A DNA stretch of 64,000 nt, taken from assembly GCF_900155425.1 (NCBI RefSeq), contig NZ_LT700191.1, positions 669,918-733,917 on the forward strand. Reading direction: 5' to 3'. A model generated the notes under the pieces. It did not search any database. It was not told where the DNA came from and saw only the letters and a program-made list of their open reading frames with translations. Both the position numbers and the translations under genes were made by a program. The DNA comes from Parabacteroides massiliensis. GTDB taxonomy: Bacteria > Bacteroidota > Bacteroidia > Bacteroidales > Tannerellaceae. Positions 1 through 9,625 of this stretch are shown in pieces (position 1 is the first letter of the stretch; each line of letters starts with the position of its first letter).

Positions 1-1
1 A

Positions 2-1267
2 CTTCTCGATATCAACAAGATGTTGCATAAGGCAGGAGCCGACTGCACCATCCTATCCGCATTGGACGAAGTAGCCTGGACTTTCAATATCAGGGGGACG
101 GACGTTGCCTATAATCCGGTCGCCATCAGTTACGCATTCGTTTCCGAAAAGGAAAGCGTGCTGTTCGTCAATCCGAAGAAACTCCCGGCCGAAATAGCCG
201 AACATCTAAAAAAAGAAGGAGTGACACTGGCCGACTACGGCATGTTGGCGACCTTCCTGTCACGGCTGCCTGAACGGACACGGGTGTTTGTCGACAGTAA
301 ACGGACCAACGTGGCCATCTACAACGCACTGCCCGAAAGCTGCATCCTGGTAGAAGGCATCTCGCCCGCCAACCATCTGAAAAGCATCAAGAACGAAACA
401 GAGATAAAAGGATTCCGCAACGCTGTCCTGAAAGACGGCATCGCCATGACCAAATTCTATTTTTGGCTGGAAAAGATGCTTAAAGCCGGAGAGAAGGTAA
501 CAGAACTGAGTGCCGCCGCCAAACTGACGGCACTGCGTGCCGAACAGCCTCAATATGTCATGGACAGCTTTGCCAGCATATCCAGCTACGGCCCTCACGG
601 AGCAGTCGTACACTATTCTCCCACACCCGAAACGGACACGGAGCTGAAAACAGACAGTTTGTACCTGCTCGATTCCGGAGCCCAATATCTGGACGGAACA
701 ACCGACATCACCCGCACGATCGCCCTTTGCGACGAGCCAAGCGAACAGATGAAAAAAGATTTCACCCGCGCTCTGAAAGGCACGATCGGAATTGCCAAAT
801 GCAAATTTCCTGCCGGCATACGGGGTTGCCTGATCGACGCTTTCGCCCGTAAAGCCTTGTGGGATGCCGGCATCAACTATCTGCACGGGACCTGCCACGG
901 CATCGGTCATTGCCTGAACGTGCACGAAGGGCCACAAAGCATCCGCATGGAAGAAAACCCGGTAATCTTGGAACCGGGCATGGTGATGAGCGACGAACCG
1001 GCCTTGTACCGCCCCGGCGAATATGGCATCCGTACCGAGAATATGGTTCTGATCCGTGAAGACAGTGAAACGGAATTTGGAAAATTCCTCGGTTTCGAGA
1101 CATTAACGTTATGCTACATCGACACGAAGCTGGTCATCCCGTCCATGCTCTCCGTACGCGAACATGCCTGGCTGAACAAATACCACCAAATGGTATACGA
1201 CCTGATAAGCCCGCATCTGGACGAAGAAGAGAAGGCTTGGTTAAAAGAAAAAACGGCAGAAATTTAA
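2..1267 (+). CDS. Xaa-Pro aminopeptidase (M24 family), 5' end outside window
   Basis: This metallopeptidase removes an N-terminal residue preceding proline from peptides, probably in the cytoplasm. The frame is open from base 2, so the gene starts upstream; about 421 residues are visible and the family in this group is usually near 590. Counting from the Met codon at 20, the five expected dinuclear metal ligands are present: D218 and D229 (in LLDSGAQYLDGTTDIT), H293 (HGTCHGIGH), E326 (SDEPALY) and E340 (GIRTEN). A C-terminal extension of the M24C type follows. The stop is followed by a repeat-rich gap and then a gamma-carbonic-anhydrase-like gene on the same strand. Confidence 0.93.
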   Translation, partial: LLDINKMLHKAGADCTILSALDEVAWTFNIRGTDVAYNPVAISYAFVSEKESVLFVNPKKLPAEIAEHLKKEGVTLADYGMLATFLSRLPERTRVFVDSKRTNVAIYNALPESCILVEGISPANHLKSIKNETEIKGFRNAVLKDGIAMTKFYFWLEKMLKAGEKVTELSAAAKLTALRAEQPQYVMDSFASISSYGPHGAVVHYSPTPETDTELKTDSLYLLDSGAQYLDGTTDITRTIALCDEPSEQMKKDFTRALKGTIGIAKCKFPAGIRGCLIDAFARKALWDAGINYLHGTCHGIGHCLNVHEGPQSIRMEENPVILEPGMVMSDEPALYRPGEYGIRTENMVLIREDSETEFGKFLGFETLTLCYIDTKLVIPSMLSVREHAWLNKYHQMVYDLISPHLDEEEKAWLKEKTAEI

Positions 1268-1268
1268 T

Positions 1269-1349
1269 CAACGGACGATTGACAATTGACAATAGGTTTG
1301 TCGTTCTCCCCTTAAATTGTCAATTGTCAATTATTAATTGTCAATTAAA
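1269..1349. repeat. Inverted repeat built from ATTGACAATT units
   Basis: The gap between the aminopeptidase stop and the next start is nearly filled by copies of a unit read as ATTGACAATT on one side and AATTGTCAATT on the other, separated by a short GC-richer centre. It could fold into a long AT-rich hairpin. The same unit recurs upstream of gltX near 21.4 kb. Confidence 0.8.
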
Positions 1350-1354
1350 AAGTT

Positions 1355-1873
1355 ATGGCTTTAATAAAATCAGTAAGAGGCTTTACACCCAAAATAGGTA
1401 AAGACACGTTTTTAGCAGACAACGCCACCATTATCGGCGATGTTGAGATAGGCGAAGGTTGCAGCATCTGGTTTGGGACCGTGCTGCGAGGTGATGTAAA
1501 CTCCATCCGGATCGGTAACGGGGTGAATATACAGGACGGCTCTGTCTTGCACACCTTATACGAGAAATCGACAATCGAGATAGGAGACGACGTTTCGGTC
1601 GGACACAATGTCACGATCCACGGGGCAAAGATATGCAACGGCGCCCTGATCGGGATGGGATCGGTCGTACTGGACCACGCCATGATCGGTGAAGGTGCGA
1701 TCGTCGCTGCCGGATCGGTCGTGTTGAGCAAGACCATCGTCGAGCCGGGAAGCATCTACGCCGGCGTACCGGCAAAGTTCGTAAAGAAAGTAGACCCGGA
1801 ACAGGCAAAGGAGATCAACCAGAAGATAGCCAAGAACTATCACATGTACTCATCATGGTATAAAGAAGAATAA
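1355..1873 (+). CDS. Gamma-carbonic anhydrase family protein (hexapeptide-repeat fold)
   Basis: A 172-residue left-handed beta-helix protein of the gamma-carbonic anhydrase/YrdA type. Hexapeptide-like repeats run from about residue 20 to 150. Three histidines, H66 (SVLHTL), H84 and H89 (VGHNVTIHG), match the metal-binding triad of the family, so a bound Zn or Fe is likely. Whether it hydrates CO2 is not certain, because many YrdA-like members have no proven activity. The start Met at 1355 directly follows the repeat-rich gap. The stop abuts the ATG of the next gene with no spacer, which suggests co-translation. Confidence 0.9.
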   Translation: MALIKSVRGFTPKIGKDTFLADNATIIGDVEIGEGCSIWFGTVLRGDVNSIRIGNGVNIQDGSVLHTLYEKSTIEIGDDVSVGHNVTIHGAKICNGALIGMGSVVLDHAMIGEGAIVAAGSVVLSKTIVEPGSIYAGVPAKFVKKVDPEQAKEINQKIAKNYHMYSSWYKEE

Positions 1874-2530
1874 ATGAAAGAGTACAAATACATCCTGCTG
1901 GATCTGGACGGCACGATTACGGATCCGATGATCGGCATCACCCGATGCGTCGAATACGCATTGAACCATTTCGGCATACAGGTAAACGACCTTCGCGAGT
2001 TATGTCCTTTTATCGGTCCTCCCCTTCTGGATTCGTTCCGCGAGTTCTACCATTTCACGGACGAACAAGCCAAAGAGGCTGCGGAAAAGTACCGGGAACG
2101 TTATACCGACACCGGCATTTATGAGAACAAACTGTATGACGGCATGAAAGACTTTTTAGAAGAGGCGACCCGGCAAGGACGTATCCTGATGCTGGCGACA
2201 TCCAAACCGACAGTCTTTGCCAAACGCATACTGGACTATTTCGATATCGCCCGCTACTTCACTTTCGTTGCCGGCAGCGGCTTAGACGGTTCTTTCTATA
2301 CGAAAGGAGATGTAATCCGCCATGTATTGGAAAGCAATGACATGGCGGACCATTCATCAGTTGTCATGATCGGCGACCGCAAACATGATATCATCGGGGC
2401 CAAAGAGAACAAACTCAATTCGATCGGTGTGCTTTACGGCTACGGCAACCGGGAAGAGTTATCACAAGCCGGAGCCGACTATATCGTCAAGGATATTGCC
2501 GGACTGCGCGACCTGCTGTTCCATATATAA
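1874..2530 (+). CDS. HAD-superfamily phosphatase, phosphoglycolate phosphatase-like
   Basis: A 218-residue haloacid dehalogenase-type hydrolase with a cap domain. Motif I is DLDGT with D10 as nucleophile and D12 as acid/base, motif II is ATSKP near residue 110 with K111 beyond it, and motif IV is IGDRKHD with D168 and D172 for Mg binding. The fold and length fit the Gph/PgmB-like subgroup (pyrophosphatase PpaX or phosphoglycolate phosphatase), but the substrate cannot be read from the sequence. It starts at the base after the stop of the carbonic-anhydrase-like gene. Confidence 0.88.
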   Translation: MKEYKYILLDLDGTITDPMIGITRCVEYALNHFGIQVNDLRELCPFIGPPLLDSFREFYHFTDEQAKEAAEKYRERYTDTGIYENKLYDGMKDFLEEATRQGRILMLATSKPTVFAKRILDYFDIARYFTFVAGSGLDGSFYTKGDVIRHVLESNDMADHSSVVMIGDRKHDIIGAKENKLNSIGVLYGYGNREELSQAGADYIVKDIAGLRDLLFHI

Positions 2531-2541
2531 AGAAATTAAAC

Positions 2542-2549
2542 TACTTTTG
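2542..2549 (+). promoter_or_regulatory. Bacteroidetes -7 promoter box for the C1 peptidase
   Basis: TACTTTTG matches the TAnnTTTG consensus and lies 34 bases before the ATG at 2584. No clear TTTG box is visible about 20 bases further upstream. Confidence 0.55.
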
Positions 2550-2583
2550 TAACAGAACACTTAAAAACTAAACGAATTATATC

Positions 2584-3981
2584 ATGAGAAAGAAGAATCT
2601 GTGGATAACGGCTCTTGCATTCGGGCTATCGTTATCGGCTTACGGGCAGGACAAGCCGGCAGGCGGTATCTCTTCCGGAATGTTGCAGGAAATCAAGCAA
2701 GCCTACAAAGGAACGCCAGCCGACAAAGCCATTCACAACGCGATCGCAGGCAACGACATCAACCGCCTGGCAGTCAACAACGACAGTAAAAACAATTTTG
2801 ACACTTACTTTTCCAATAAAGTGAACAGTAAAGGCATCACGAACCAAAAATCATCCGGTCGTTGCTGGTTGTTTACGGGGCTGAATGTGATACGTGCGCA
2901 GGTCATCGCCAAGTACAACCTGCCGGAATTCGAACTCTCGCAGAACTATAACTTCTTCTGGGACCAGCTTGAGAAGGCAAACCTTTTCCTGCAAGGGATT
3001 ATCGACACACGGGAAAAGCCGATCAACGACAAGATGGTGGAATGGCTGTTCAAGAACCCGATCGGAGACGGCGGACAGTTTACCGGCATATCCGACAACC
3101 TGATGAAATACGGTATCGTTCCTTCCGATGTCATGGTCGAAACCTACAGTAGCGAAAATACCAGCCGCATGTCCAACCTGATCGGCCTGAAACTGAAAGA
3201 ATACGGATTGGAACTGCGCGATGCAAAAGGCTTGAAACCGGAAGCGCTGGCAAAACGTAAAACCGAGATGTTAGGCGAAATCTACCGTATGTTGGTCCTC
3301 AACCTCGGAGAACCTCCTACGAAATTCACCTGGACACGCAAAGACGCAAGCGGCAAACCGGTCGAGACAAAAGAATACACCCCGCAATCGTTCTATCAGA
3401 AATTCGTGGGTGAAGATTTGAAAGACAACTATGTCATGCTGATGAACGATCCGAGCCGCGACTACTACAAACTATACGAGATCGACTTTGACCGCCATGC
3501 CTATGACGGCAAGAACTGGACATATGTCAACCTTCCGATAGAAGATATCAAAAAAATGGCGATCGCCTCTATCAAGGACAGCACCATGATGTATTTCTCC
3601 TGCGATGTAGGCAAATTTTTCGACCGTACCCGCGGAATACTCGATGTCAACTATTACGACTATGGTTCGCTGATGGGCACGACTTTCGGCATGGACAAGA
3701 AACAGCGTATCCAGACATTCGCCAGCGGTTCTTCCCACGCCATGACGCTGATGGCGGTAGATTTGGATGCCAACGGCCAACCGAAGAAATGGATGGTGGA
3801 AAACAGTTGGGGACCGGGTGCCAACAACGGTCATCTGATCATGACGGACGAATGGTTCAACGAATACATGTTCCGCCTGGTTGTCAACAAAAAATTCATT
3901 ACCGACAAGGTTAAGGAAGTATTAAAACAAACACCGACCCGGCTACCGGCTTGGGACCCGATGTTTGCGGAAGAAGAGTAA
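2584..3981 (+). CDS. pepC: C1-family cysteine peptidase (aminopeptidase C / bleomycin hydrolase type)
   Basis: A 465-residue papain-fold peptidase of the bleomycin hydrolase subfamily, which acts as an aminopeptidase inside a hexameric barrel in known members. The triad is readable: C94 in SSGRCWLF, H385 in SSHAMTL and N407 in VENSWG. Unlike cytoplasmic PepC it begins with a signal peptide (residues 1-22, ending AYGQ), so it is predicted to be exported to the periplasm or surface, as is common in Bacteroidales. It has its own -7 box and ends facing susD, with a repeat hairpin between the two stops. Confidence 0.93.
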   Translation: MRKKNLWITALAFGLSLSAYGQDKPAGGISSGMLQEIKQAYKGTPADKAIHNAIAGNDINRLAVNNDSKNNFDTYFSNKVNSKGITNQKSSGRCWLFTGLNVIRAQVIAKYNLPEFELSQNYNFFWDQLEKANLFLQGIIDTREKPINDKMVEWLFKNPIGDGGQFTGISDNLMKYGIVPSDVMVETYSSENTSRMSNLIGLKLKEYGLELRDAKGLKPEALAKRKTEMLGEIYRMLVLNLGEPPTKFTWTRKDASGKPVETKEYTPQSFYQKFVGEDLKDNYVMLMNDPSRDYYKLYEIDFDRHAYDGKNWTYVNLPIEDIKKMAIASIKDSTMMYFSCDVGKFFDRTRGILDVNYYDYGSLMGTTFGMDKKQRIQTFASGSSHAMTLMAVDLDANGQPKKWMVENSWGPGANNGHLIMTDEWFNEYMFRLVVNKKFITDKVKEVLKQTPTRLPAWDPMFAEEE

Positions 3982-4066
3982 AAAAGAGTTGAAAGTGGAG
4001 AGTTGAGAGTTGAAAGTTTTTTGTTGTTATTTCAACTTTTCACTTTTAACTCTCAACTTTCAACTA
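3982..4066. repeat. Inverted repeat built from GAGAGTTGAAAGTT units
   Basis: Between two converging stops, the left arm is made of GTTGAAAG and GAGAGTTG units and the right arm of their complements (CAACTTTTCAC, CTCAACTTTCAAC). It could serve as a bidirectional terminator, but it is built like the other tandem-unit hairpins in this window. Confidence 0.75.
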
Positions 4067-5932
4067 TTAATAGTATCCTTCATTCTGCGCTTCTTCGACA
4101 GCCGGTTTCGGAGACAGGCGGTCGATATGGTTTTGCGGGATCGGGCGAAGTTTGTGATATTCCTTTATGTTCGGGGCGGCATCCGGGTTAAGCTTCTTCA
4201 CACGCTCATATAAAGTTTCCGTACGTACCAAATCCACCCATCGGTTCATTTCGCCGTAAGTTTCACGGGCACGTTCATCCAGGATAAAACCGACAAAATC
4301 GTTACTGAGCTCTGCCGGAGTCACCAGCATTGACTTTTCAGTCGAACCGGCCAAGTCAGCCACATTGCCACCATCGATCTGCCACCACTCCTGCGGTTTG
4401 TCCTCTCCTTCCTTATAAGCAGCACGTTTACGAACGATGTTGATCAGCGCGGCCGCCTTCTCGAAATCGCCCTTTCTGCCATAAGCTTCGGCAGCAGTCA
4501 GATAAGTCTCACCCAAACGCATACGGACAAAGTTACGTCCTCCCTGTTCGTAGTTCATATCCGGACGTTGCGTATCGAGCCATTTCTTCAGGCAAGGGAA
4601 AAAGTGGTTCGTATTTTCATCTACCGGGATCAATGTATAACGGGCTTTCGCTATATCCAACTGCATCTGGCGGTTTTTCGCCTTGTCAATCACTGCTCCT
4701 TTATAATCCTTGGCTCCATAATATTTCGGAGTGAAGTAAACCGCAGTATCACCCAACTCAAATTTCGGTTTTCCGACTAATCCGGTTGGCGTTTCATAAA
4801 GCAAATCATCCGTTTCCTTACCATCTTCATCAATGTAATAATACCTGTCTTTCCAGACCGGAATAGAAGATGCTTTGTTTGCATAGAACACCCAGCTAAA
4901 CGTCTTATACATACGCGAGTCATTCAAATGGTCAAACAACTCGGTCTGCAAAAATGGAGTAGGCCGCATACGTTTCCAAGCGCGTCCTTGCTGTAGGTCA
5001 CGCTCCATTCCCGGCAATTTCTCGTATGTCGGAACCCAATACAAATGCATCTTATTTCCTTCCGAACCGTTAAACAACACATCATTCGTAAACTCGACAC
5101 CCCAAATCGTTTCCGAAGACACTTTCTGCCTGTCCTGATCGAACGTCATGGAATAGTCCGGTTCCAAGGCAAACTTTCCGGAGTTGATCACAGCCTCGGC
5201 AAAATAGGCGGTACTATCCATGTCGGTCGGTTTCTGTCCGCGTTGGTCTTTCACGGCGCTGCCTCTTGTCAGGTAGACTTTAGAAAGCAAGTTGGCTGCC
5301 GCCCATTTGGTTGCACGGCCACGATCTGCCTGCATGGCAACATCGGGCAGGATATCGAACGAATAGCGCAGGTCACTAATGATAAAAGCATACACATCGG
5401 CAACCGACGCACGCGGAAAATCGGTTATGATCTGCGAAACATTTCCTTCGCTCAATAGCGGAATGCGTCCGAACTGCTGGACCAGGTCAAAATAGAAATA
5501 AGCACGCATGAAACGGAGTTCACCTTCTCGCGCCATTTTCTCGTTATCGGTCATATCTCCCACTTTCGGCAAATACATCAAAGCCGTATTAGCCCGGTTG
5601 ATTCCTTTGTAGCCATTTTCCCAAAATTCATACAACATGCCGAAAGAAGAGTTCAACTGATTGCCATATTTATTGAAAGCATCCTTATTTCCGCCATCTG
5701 CTCCTTCCCAGACATAATCCACACCATACTCGGTCAGGCAATAATAACGCTCGCCACCGACATACCAGCGCATGGTCGAATAGACACCGTTCACAGCAGT
5801 TTCTATACCGGTCTTTGTTTCCAGATAATCATACGACACACCGCTGACCACCTTTTCATTCAGGAATGATTCGCACGACACGCCGGCCGCTGCCACTAAA
5901 GACAGCAAACCATATTTTATTATATTTTTCAT
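4067..5932 (-). CDS. RagB/SusD family outer-membrane nutrient-binding lipoprotein
   Basis: A 621-residue surface lipoprotein that binds substrate and acts as the lid on its SusC partner. The signal peptide ends in a lipobox with lipidated C20 (AAGVSC). The N-terminal region has the SusD tetratricopeptide-like organisation (residues about 30-250), and the C-terminal RagB/SusD domain carries the typical FVRMRLGETYLTAAEAYGRKG segment. It follows susC by about 30 bases. No glycanase or sensor/regulator lies immediately next to it, so the substrate is unknown; a peptide or simple glycan substrate would fit the neighbouring exported peptidase, but that is a guess. Confidence 0.95.
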   Translation of the reverse strand: MKNIIKYGLLSLVAAAGVSCESFLNEKVVSGVSYDYLETKTGIETAVNGVYSTMRWYVGGERYYCLTEYGVDYVWEGADGGNKDAFNKYGNQLNSSFGMLYEFWENGYKGINRANTALMYLPKVGDMTDNEKMAREGELRFMRAYFYFDLVQQFGRIPLLSEGNVSQIITDFPRASVADVYAFIISDLRYSFDILPDVAMQADRGRATKWAAANLLSKVYLTRGSAVKDQRGQKPTDMDSTAYFAEAVINSGKFALEPDYSMTFDQDRQKVSSETIWGVEFTNDVLFNGSEGNKMHLYWVPTYEKLPGMERDLQQGRAWKRMRPTPFLQTELFDHLNDSRMYKTFSWVFYANKASSIPVWKDRYYYIDEDGKETDDLLYETPTGLVGKPKFELGDTAVYFTPKYYGAKDYKGAVIDKAKNRQMQLDIAKARYTLIPVDENTNHFFPCLKKWLDTQRPDMNYEQGGRNFVRMRLGETYLTAAEAYGRKGDFEKAAALINIVRKRAAYKEGEDKPQEWWQIDGGNVADLAGSTEKSMLVTPAELSNDFVGFILDERARETYGEMNRWVDLVRTETLYERVKKLNPDAAPNIKEYHKLRPIPQNHIDRLSPKPAVEEAQNEGYY

Positions 5933-5962
5933 ACTATCGTCTATTTATCATGTTAGTTATTA

Positions 5963-8900
5963 TCAAAAGCTCAGGTTCACACCAAACAGGTACGTCCTCG
6001 GCATCGGTTCGTTAAAGTCGCCTCCACTTTCGGGATCCGTTCCCGAATAGCCAGTAAAGACATGCGCGTTCTGTACGGTTGCATACACACGCAACTTTTG
6101 GATGCCGACATTCTGTGACAAGGCCTTCGGCAAGGTATAGCCCAACGTCACCTGCCCGATTCTCAGGAATGAAGCGTCTTCCTTGTAAAGGGAAGAAATG
6201 TAGTTTGGATTCTCGAAGTCGATATTCGGACGCGGAGCCTCGTTACTGCGGTTACTGATCGGATTGCCGTTTTCATCTTCTCCGACAATACGCCAGTAGT
6301 TCACTTTCGCACCATTATAACGTCCGTTTAAACTCCAGCCTCTATCAAAAGATTTTGTCTGTCCGAAAGCACCGTTCAGAAAGAAACTGAAATCAAAATC
6401 CTTATAATTAAAATAATTACTCATGCTCAACGTCACGGTCGGGTTCTCATGGCCAAGGATAAAGCGGTCTTCGGATGTGATCTTATAGTCGCCATTGCGG
6501 TCTACGATCTTGATATCGCCGGGTTTGAAGACACCGCCCCACTTTTCGAGTTCGGCTGCATCTTCCAATTGCCAGATACCGTCGGACTTATAATCATAGA
6601 ACACTTTCACGGGTTGGCCGATAAACCATTTATTCCCTTCGTCATCGACTTTCCCGTTATAGAGTTCCACGATCTCTTCCTTGTTGACGGAGAACATGAA
6701 GTCGGTCGTCCATTTGAAATCTTTCGTATCGATATTGACCGTATTCAAGGTTACTTCCAGACCTTTGTTGCGGATCTGCCCGATATTGGTCGTCACATTA
6801 CCGAAACCGGAAACAATCGGCAACTGGCGGTCCATCAAGAGATCGTTCGTGTTCTGAAGATACAAATCCACGCTACCTCCGATCCGGCCGTTCAAAAAAC
6901 CGAAATCGACGCCGGCATTCCATTGCTCGGTCTTTTCCCATGACAAGTTCGGGTTCGGCATCTCTTTCTGATAGAAGGCCAGCACACCGTTCGAGCCATA
7001 GCTGTAACGCCCGTATTCGAGGCTGCCCTGTGTCTTATAAGGATCGATGGCCGTGTTGCCGGTGATCCCCCAACCCAGCCGGAGTTTCAAATTACTCAGA
7101 TAGTCGACATCTTTCAGAAACGATTCTTCCTTGACACGCCATGCAAGAGCAGCAGAGGGGAACAACACCCATTTATGCCCCGGCGCCAAACGGGAAGAGC
7201 CGTCGTAACGGGCAGACACCGTCAGCAGATAGCGGTCTTTGTAGCTATAATTCACACGACCCATGAAAGAAGCCAGATTCCAACGTTGGTAATCGCTCGA
7301 CAAGGACTCGATCGTCTGGGCCGAACCGACATTGTTCCAAGTCTGATTCTCATAAGGAAGGTCTTTCACCTTGATTTCCGACTTCTCGTATGTCTCCTGC
7401 TGGATGGATTGCAAGAAAGTTAGGCCCAAGGTATGATCTTTTTTGAATGTCTTGTTATAGAACAACAGGTTTTCCCACGTGTACATACGACGGTTGTCAC
7501 GTGAATTGACAGCACGCGCCGGACTGCCGGAACGGTCCGAACTCAACGATCCGTAGAACTCGTTTCCATACCAAGGCCCAATGTCGATACCGACATTCGA
7601 ACGGTATTTGATGTCGAACGGAAGCGTAACATCCAGATAATAGCTCCCCAAGAAACGATCTTTCTTTATCTCCTTCTTCATGTTGTCCAAATTCAGGAAC
7701 TGATTCCAAAGCTGGGGGTCATTTCCCGGACGGGTAGTAATCAGGCGGCCGTCCGTATCGTGGATATCAGCCAAAGGATATACGCCTTTCACATCACTAT
7801 ACAAGTTACTTCCGTTATTCCTGTCGACATGGGAAAAAGAGGTCGAACCACCAACTTTGACAAACCTGTTCAGCGTCCAATCAAAATTGACACGGATCGA
7901 GTAGCGGCGGTAATCCTGTCCTTTTACAATTCCGTCTTGTCCGAAATAAGTAGCGGAAGCCAGCATCTTCAGTTTTTCCGTTCCGCCCCTTACACTGATC
8001 TCGTGGTTATGGATCGGAGCCACTCGCAACGCCTCATCCGTCCAGCTATTGTAAGGCAAACGTTCAGGACACCAATTCCCAGCTTCGTCATAGGCCTGTT
8101 CTATCTTTCCGATCACATTCGGATCGGCATTGAAATAACCGATTTTCCTATCCCAGTCCAATGTCGGGACAAGCGGGTACGGAGTAGTCTTCGATGTCGC
8201 CCGATTCGCTTCACGCACAAGATCGACCCATTCCGCCCCGTCGAACATTTCTATTTTACGGGCAGCTTGTTGTACACCCACATAACCGTTGTAATCAATC
8301 TGGACTCTTCCTTCTTTTCCTTTTTTAGTCGTTACCAGGATCACGCCATTCGCTCCACGCGAACCGTAGATAGCCGTCGCGGAAGCATCTTTCAAAACCT
8401 CGATCGATTCGATATCCGAAGGACTCAATTCGTTCAACCCGACTACGATCGGAATACCGTCGACAACATACAACGGTTCGTTTGTCGCCTTCAACGAACG
8501 GTTTCCGCGAACACGTATGCTCGCCTCTTCACCTGGCTTCGCACTTGTTTGTATAATCGTCACACCCGCTGCTCTCCCCTGCATCGCTTGTACGGCACTC
8601 AGCGAAGCGGTCTCTTTCAATTTTTCTCCTTTTACGGAGGCTACCGAACCAGTCAAGTCCCGCTTCTTGGCCACACCGTAACCGACGACCACGACTTCGT
8701 CCAGGTTTTGCAAGTCTTCTTTCAATGTGATGATCACATTTTCCTGCCCCTTGTAAGCATAATCTTGCGGCTGATAACCGATGTAGGAAACAGACAACGT
8801 AACCGCCGGTCTGGAGATGGGAAAAGAGAATTTACCGTCGATATCGGTAATGGAACCATTCGTAGTCCCTTTTTCGACTACATTCGCTCCGATGACAGGT

Positions 8901-9028
8901 TCACCGGTCACATCCTTGACAACACCCGAAACCACATGCTGGGCATAGGAAAGCGTGGTCATGCACACACAAAACAAAAAGACTAACATGATAGGATGCA
9001 GCCTTTTAAACGTTTTCGTTTTGTTCAT
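5963..9028 (-). CDS. SusC/RagA family TonB-dependent outer-membrane transporter
   Basis: A 1021-residue TonB-linked porin forming the import channel for its SusD partner. In order: signal peptide (about residues 1-29), a carboxypeptidase-regulatory-like domain with VVSGVVKDVTGEPVIGANV (about 31-110), the EVVVVGYG segment, a plug domain, and a large beta-barrel ending in phenylalanine (GVNLSF). There is no N-terminal STN signalling domain, so control by an anti-sigma factor is not indicated. It has a promoter about 330 bases upstream and a leader with a terminator-like hairpin, described separately. Confidence 0.96.
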   Translation of the reverse strand: MNKTKTFKRLHPIMLVFLFCVCMTTLSYAQHVVSGVVKDVTGEPVIGANVVEKGTTNGSITDIDGKFSFPISRPAVTLSVSYIGYQPQDYAYKGQENVIITLKEDLQNLDEVVVVGYGVAKKRDLTGSVASVKGEKLKETASLSAVQAMQGRAAGVTIIQTSAKPGEEASIRVRGNRSLKATNEPLYVVDGIPIVVGLNELSPSDIESIEVLKDASATAIYGSRGANGVILVTTKKGKEGRVQIDYNGYVGVQQAARKIEMFDGAEWVDLVREANRATSKTTPYPLVPTLDWDRKIGYFNADPNVIGKIEQAYDEAGNWCPERLPYNSWTDEALRVAPIHNHEISVRGGTEKLKMLASATYFGQDGIVKGQDYRRYSIRVNFDWTLNRFVKVGGSTSFSHVDRNNGSNLYSDVKGVYPLADIHDTDGRLITTRPGNDPQLWNQFLNLDNMKKEIKKDRFLGSYYLDVTLPFDIKYRSNVGIDIGPWYGNEFYGSLSSDRSGSPARAVNSRDNRRMYTWENLLFYNKTFKKDHTLGLTFLQSIQQETYEKSEIKVKDLPYENQTWNNVGSAQTIESLSSDYQRWNLASFMGRVNYSYKDRYLLTVSARYDGSSRLAPGHKWVLFPSAALAWRVKEESFLKDVDYLSNLKLRLGWGITGNTAIDPYKTQGSLEYGRYSYGSNGVLAFYQKEMPNPNLSWEKTEQWNAGVDFGFLNGRIGGSVDLYLQNTNDLLMDRQLPIVSGFGNVTTNIGQIRNKGLEVTLNTVNIDTKDFKWTTDFMFSVNKEEIVELYNGKVDDEGNKWFIGQPVKVFYDYKSDGIWQLEDAAELEKWGGVFKPGDIKIVDRNGDYKITSEDRFILGHENPTVTLSMSNYFNYKDFDFSFFLNGAFGQTKSFDRGWSLNGRYNGAKVNYWRIVGEDENGNPISNRSNEAPRPNIDFENPNYISSLYKEDASFLRIGQVTLGYTLPKALSQNVGIQKLRVYATVQNAHVFTGYSGTDPESGGDFNEPMPRTYLFGVNLSF

Positions 9029-9080
9029 AATAATACCAGAATTAAATTATTCAGTAATTCCCGAACTGAATGATTTTTTC

Positions 9081-9167
9081 ATAAAAAGAGGCGTGGGAAC
9101 TGTTGATATATCTAACATTGAGGCCTTCGACTGCCCGAATAACTGATATAAACAACAGCCCACGCCC
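9081..9167 (-). terminator. Terminator-like hairpin inside the susC leader (possible attenuator)
   Basis: On the minus strand GGCGTGGG plus CTGTTG (9167-9153) pairs with CAACAG and CCCACGCC (9105-9090), a 14-base-pair stem with a two-base bulge and a 47-base loop. It is followed at once by TCTTTTTAT. This is an intrinsic terminator layout lying about 50 bases upstream of the susC start and downstream of its promoter. Confidence 0.7.
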
Positions 9168-9355
9168 TTCTATTCTTGAAGACATACCCATGCCTGGCAT
9201 GAATATATATAACAAAGAAGGAACGTGAGCGTTCAGTTGTCTACTATCCAGTTATTCTGAAAGTGTCGAAGTTTCAATGTTAGGATAATATCTTTAAACG
9301 CTTCTCGTAATCAATAAAATGCAGGGACCTGCAACGCTATGCAAGTGTACGGACA

Positions 9356-9387
9356 CAAATATAGAGAGAAGAAACTACACGGGCAAA
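9356..9387 (-). promoter_or_regulatory. Promoter of the susCD operon
   Basis: On the minus strand TATATTTG (9363-9356) is preceded by TTTG (9387-9384) at a spacing of 20, an excellent match to the Bacteroidetes consensus. It predicts transcription starting near 9350 and so a 5' leader of about 320 bases. I see no feature in the remaining stretch 9388-9625 before the next gene. Confidence 0.75.
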
Positions 9388-9625
9388 CAAAAGCGTTTGT
9401 TTCTTGTGTATTGATTATTTTTTCCGGTTGTGATGCAAATTCTTTGAAAAAATTGTCTGCCATACAATAAAAACTCTTTAACTTTAGCCTCCAGAAATAT
9501 AGCAGCATTTGTTTTATTGTTATTTTTAATTTTATTAACTTAACATTTTTATCGCTAAGTTCCTATTATTCAACGAACTTTATTTGATACTTATATCGAC
9601 ACATGTTAACGTAAATAATTTGTTC

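Noticed and set aside
7760-8986. A 408-codon open frame on the strand opposite susC
   Set aside because: It lies wholly inside a strongly conserved susC, its translation has no recognisable domain, and such long antisense frames are expected in GC-balanced genes.
4067-9028. A full polysaccharide utilisation locus around susCD
   Set aside because: No glycanase, sulfatase, hybrid two-component system or sigma/anti-sigma pair is adjacent; the GH92 gene is 7 kb away in a separate unit.
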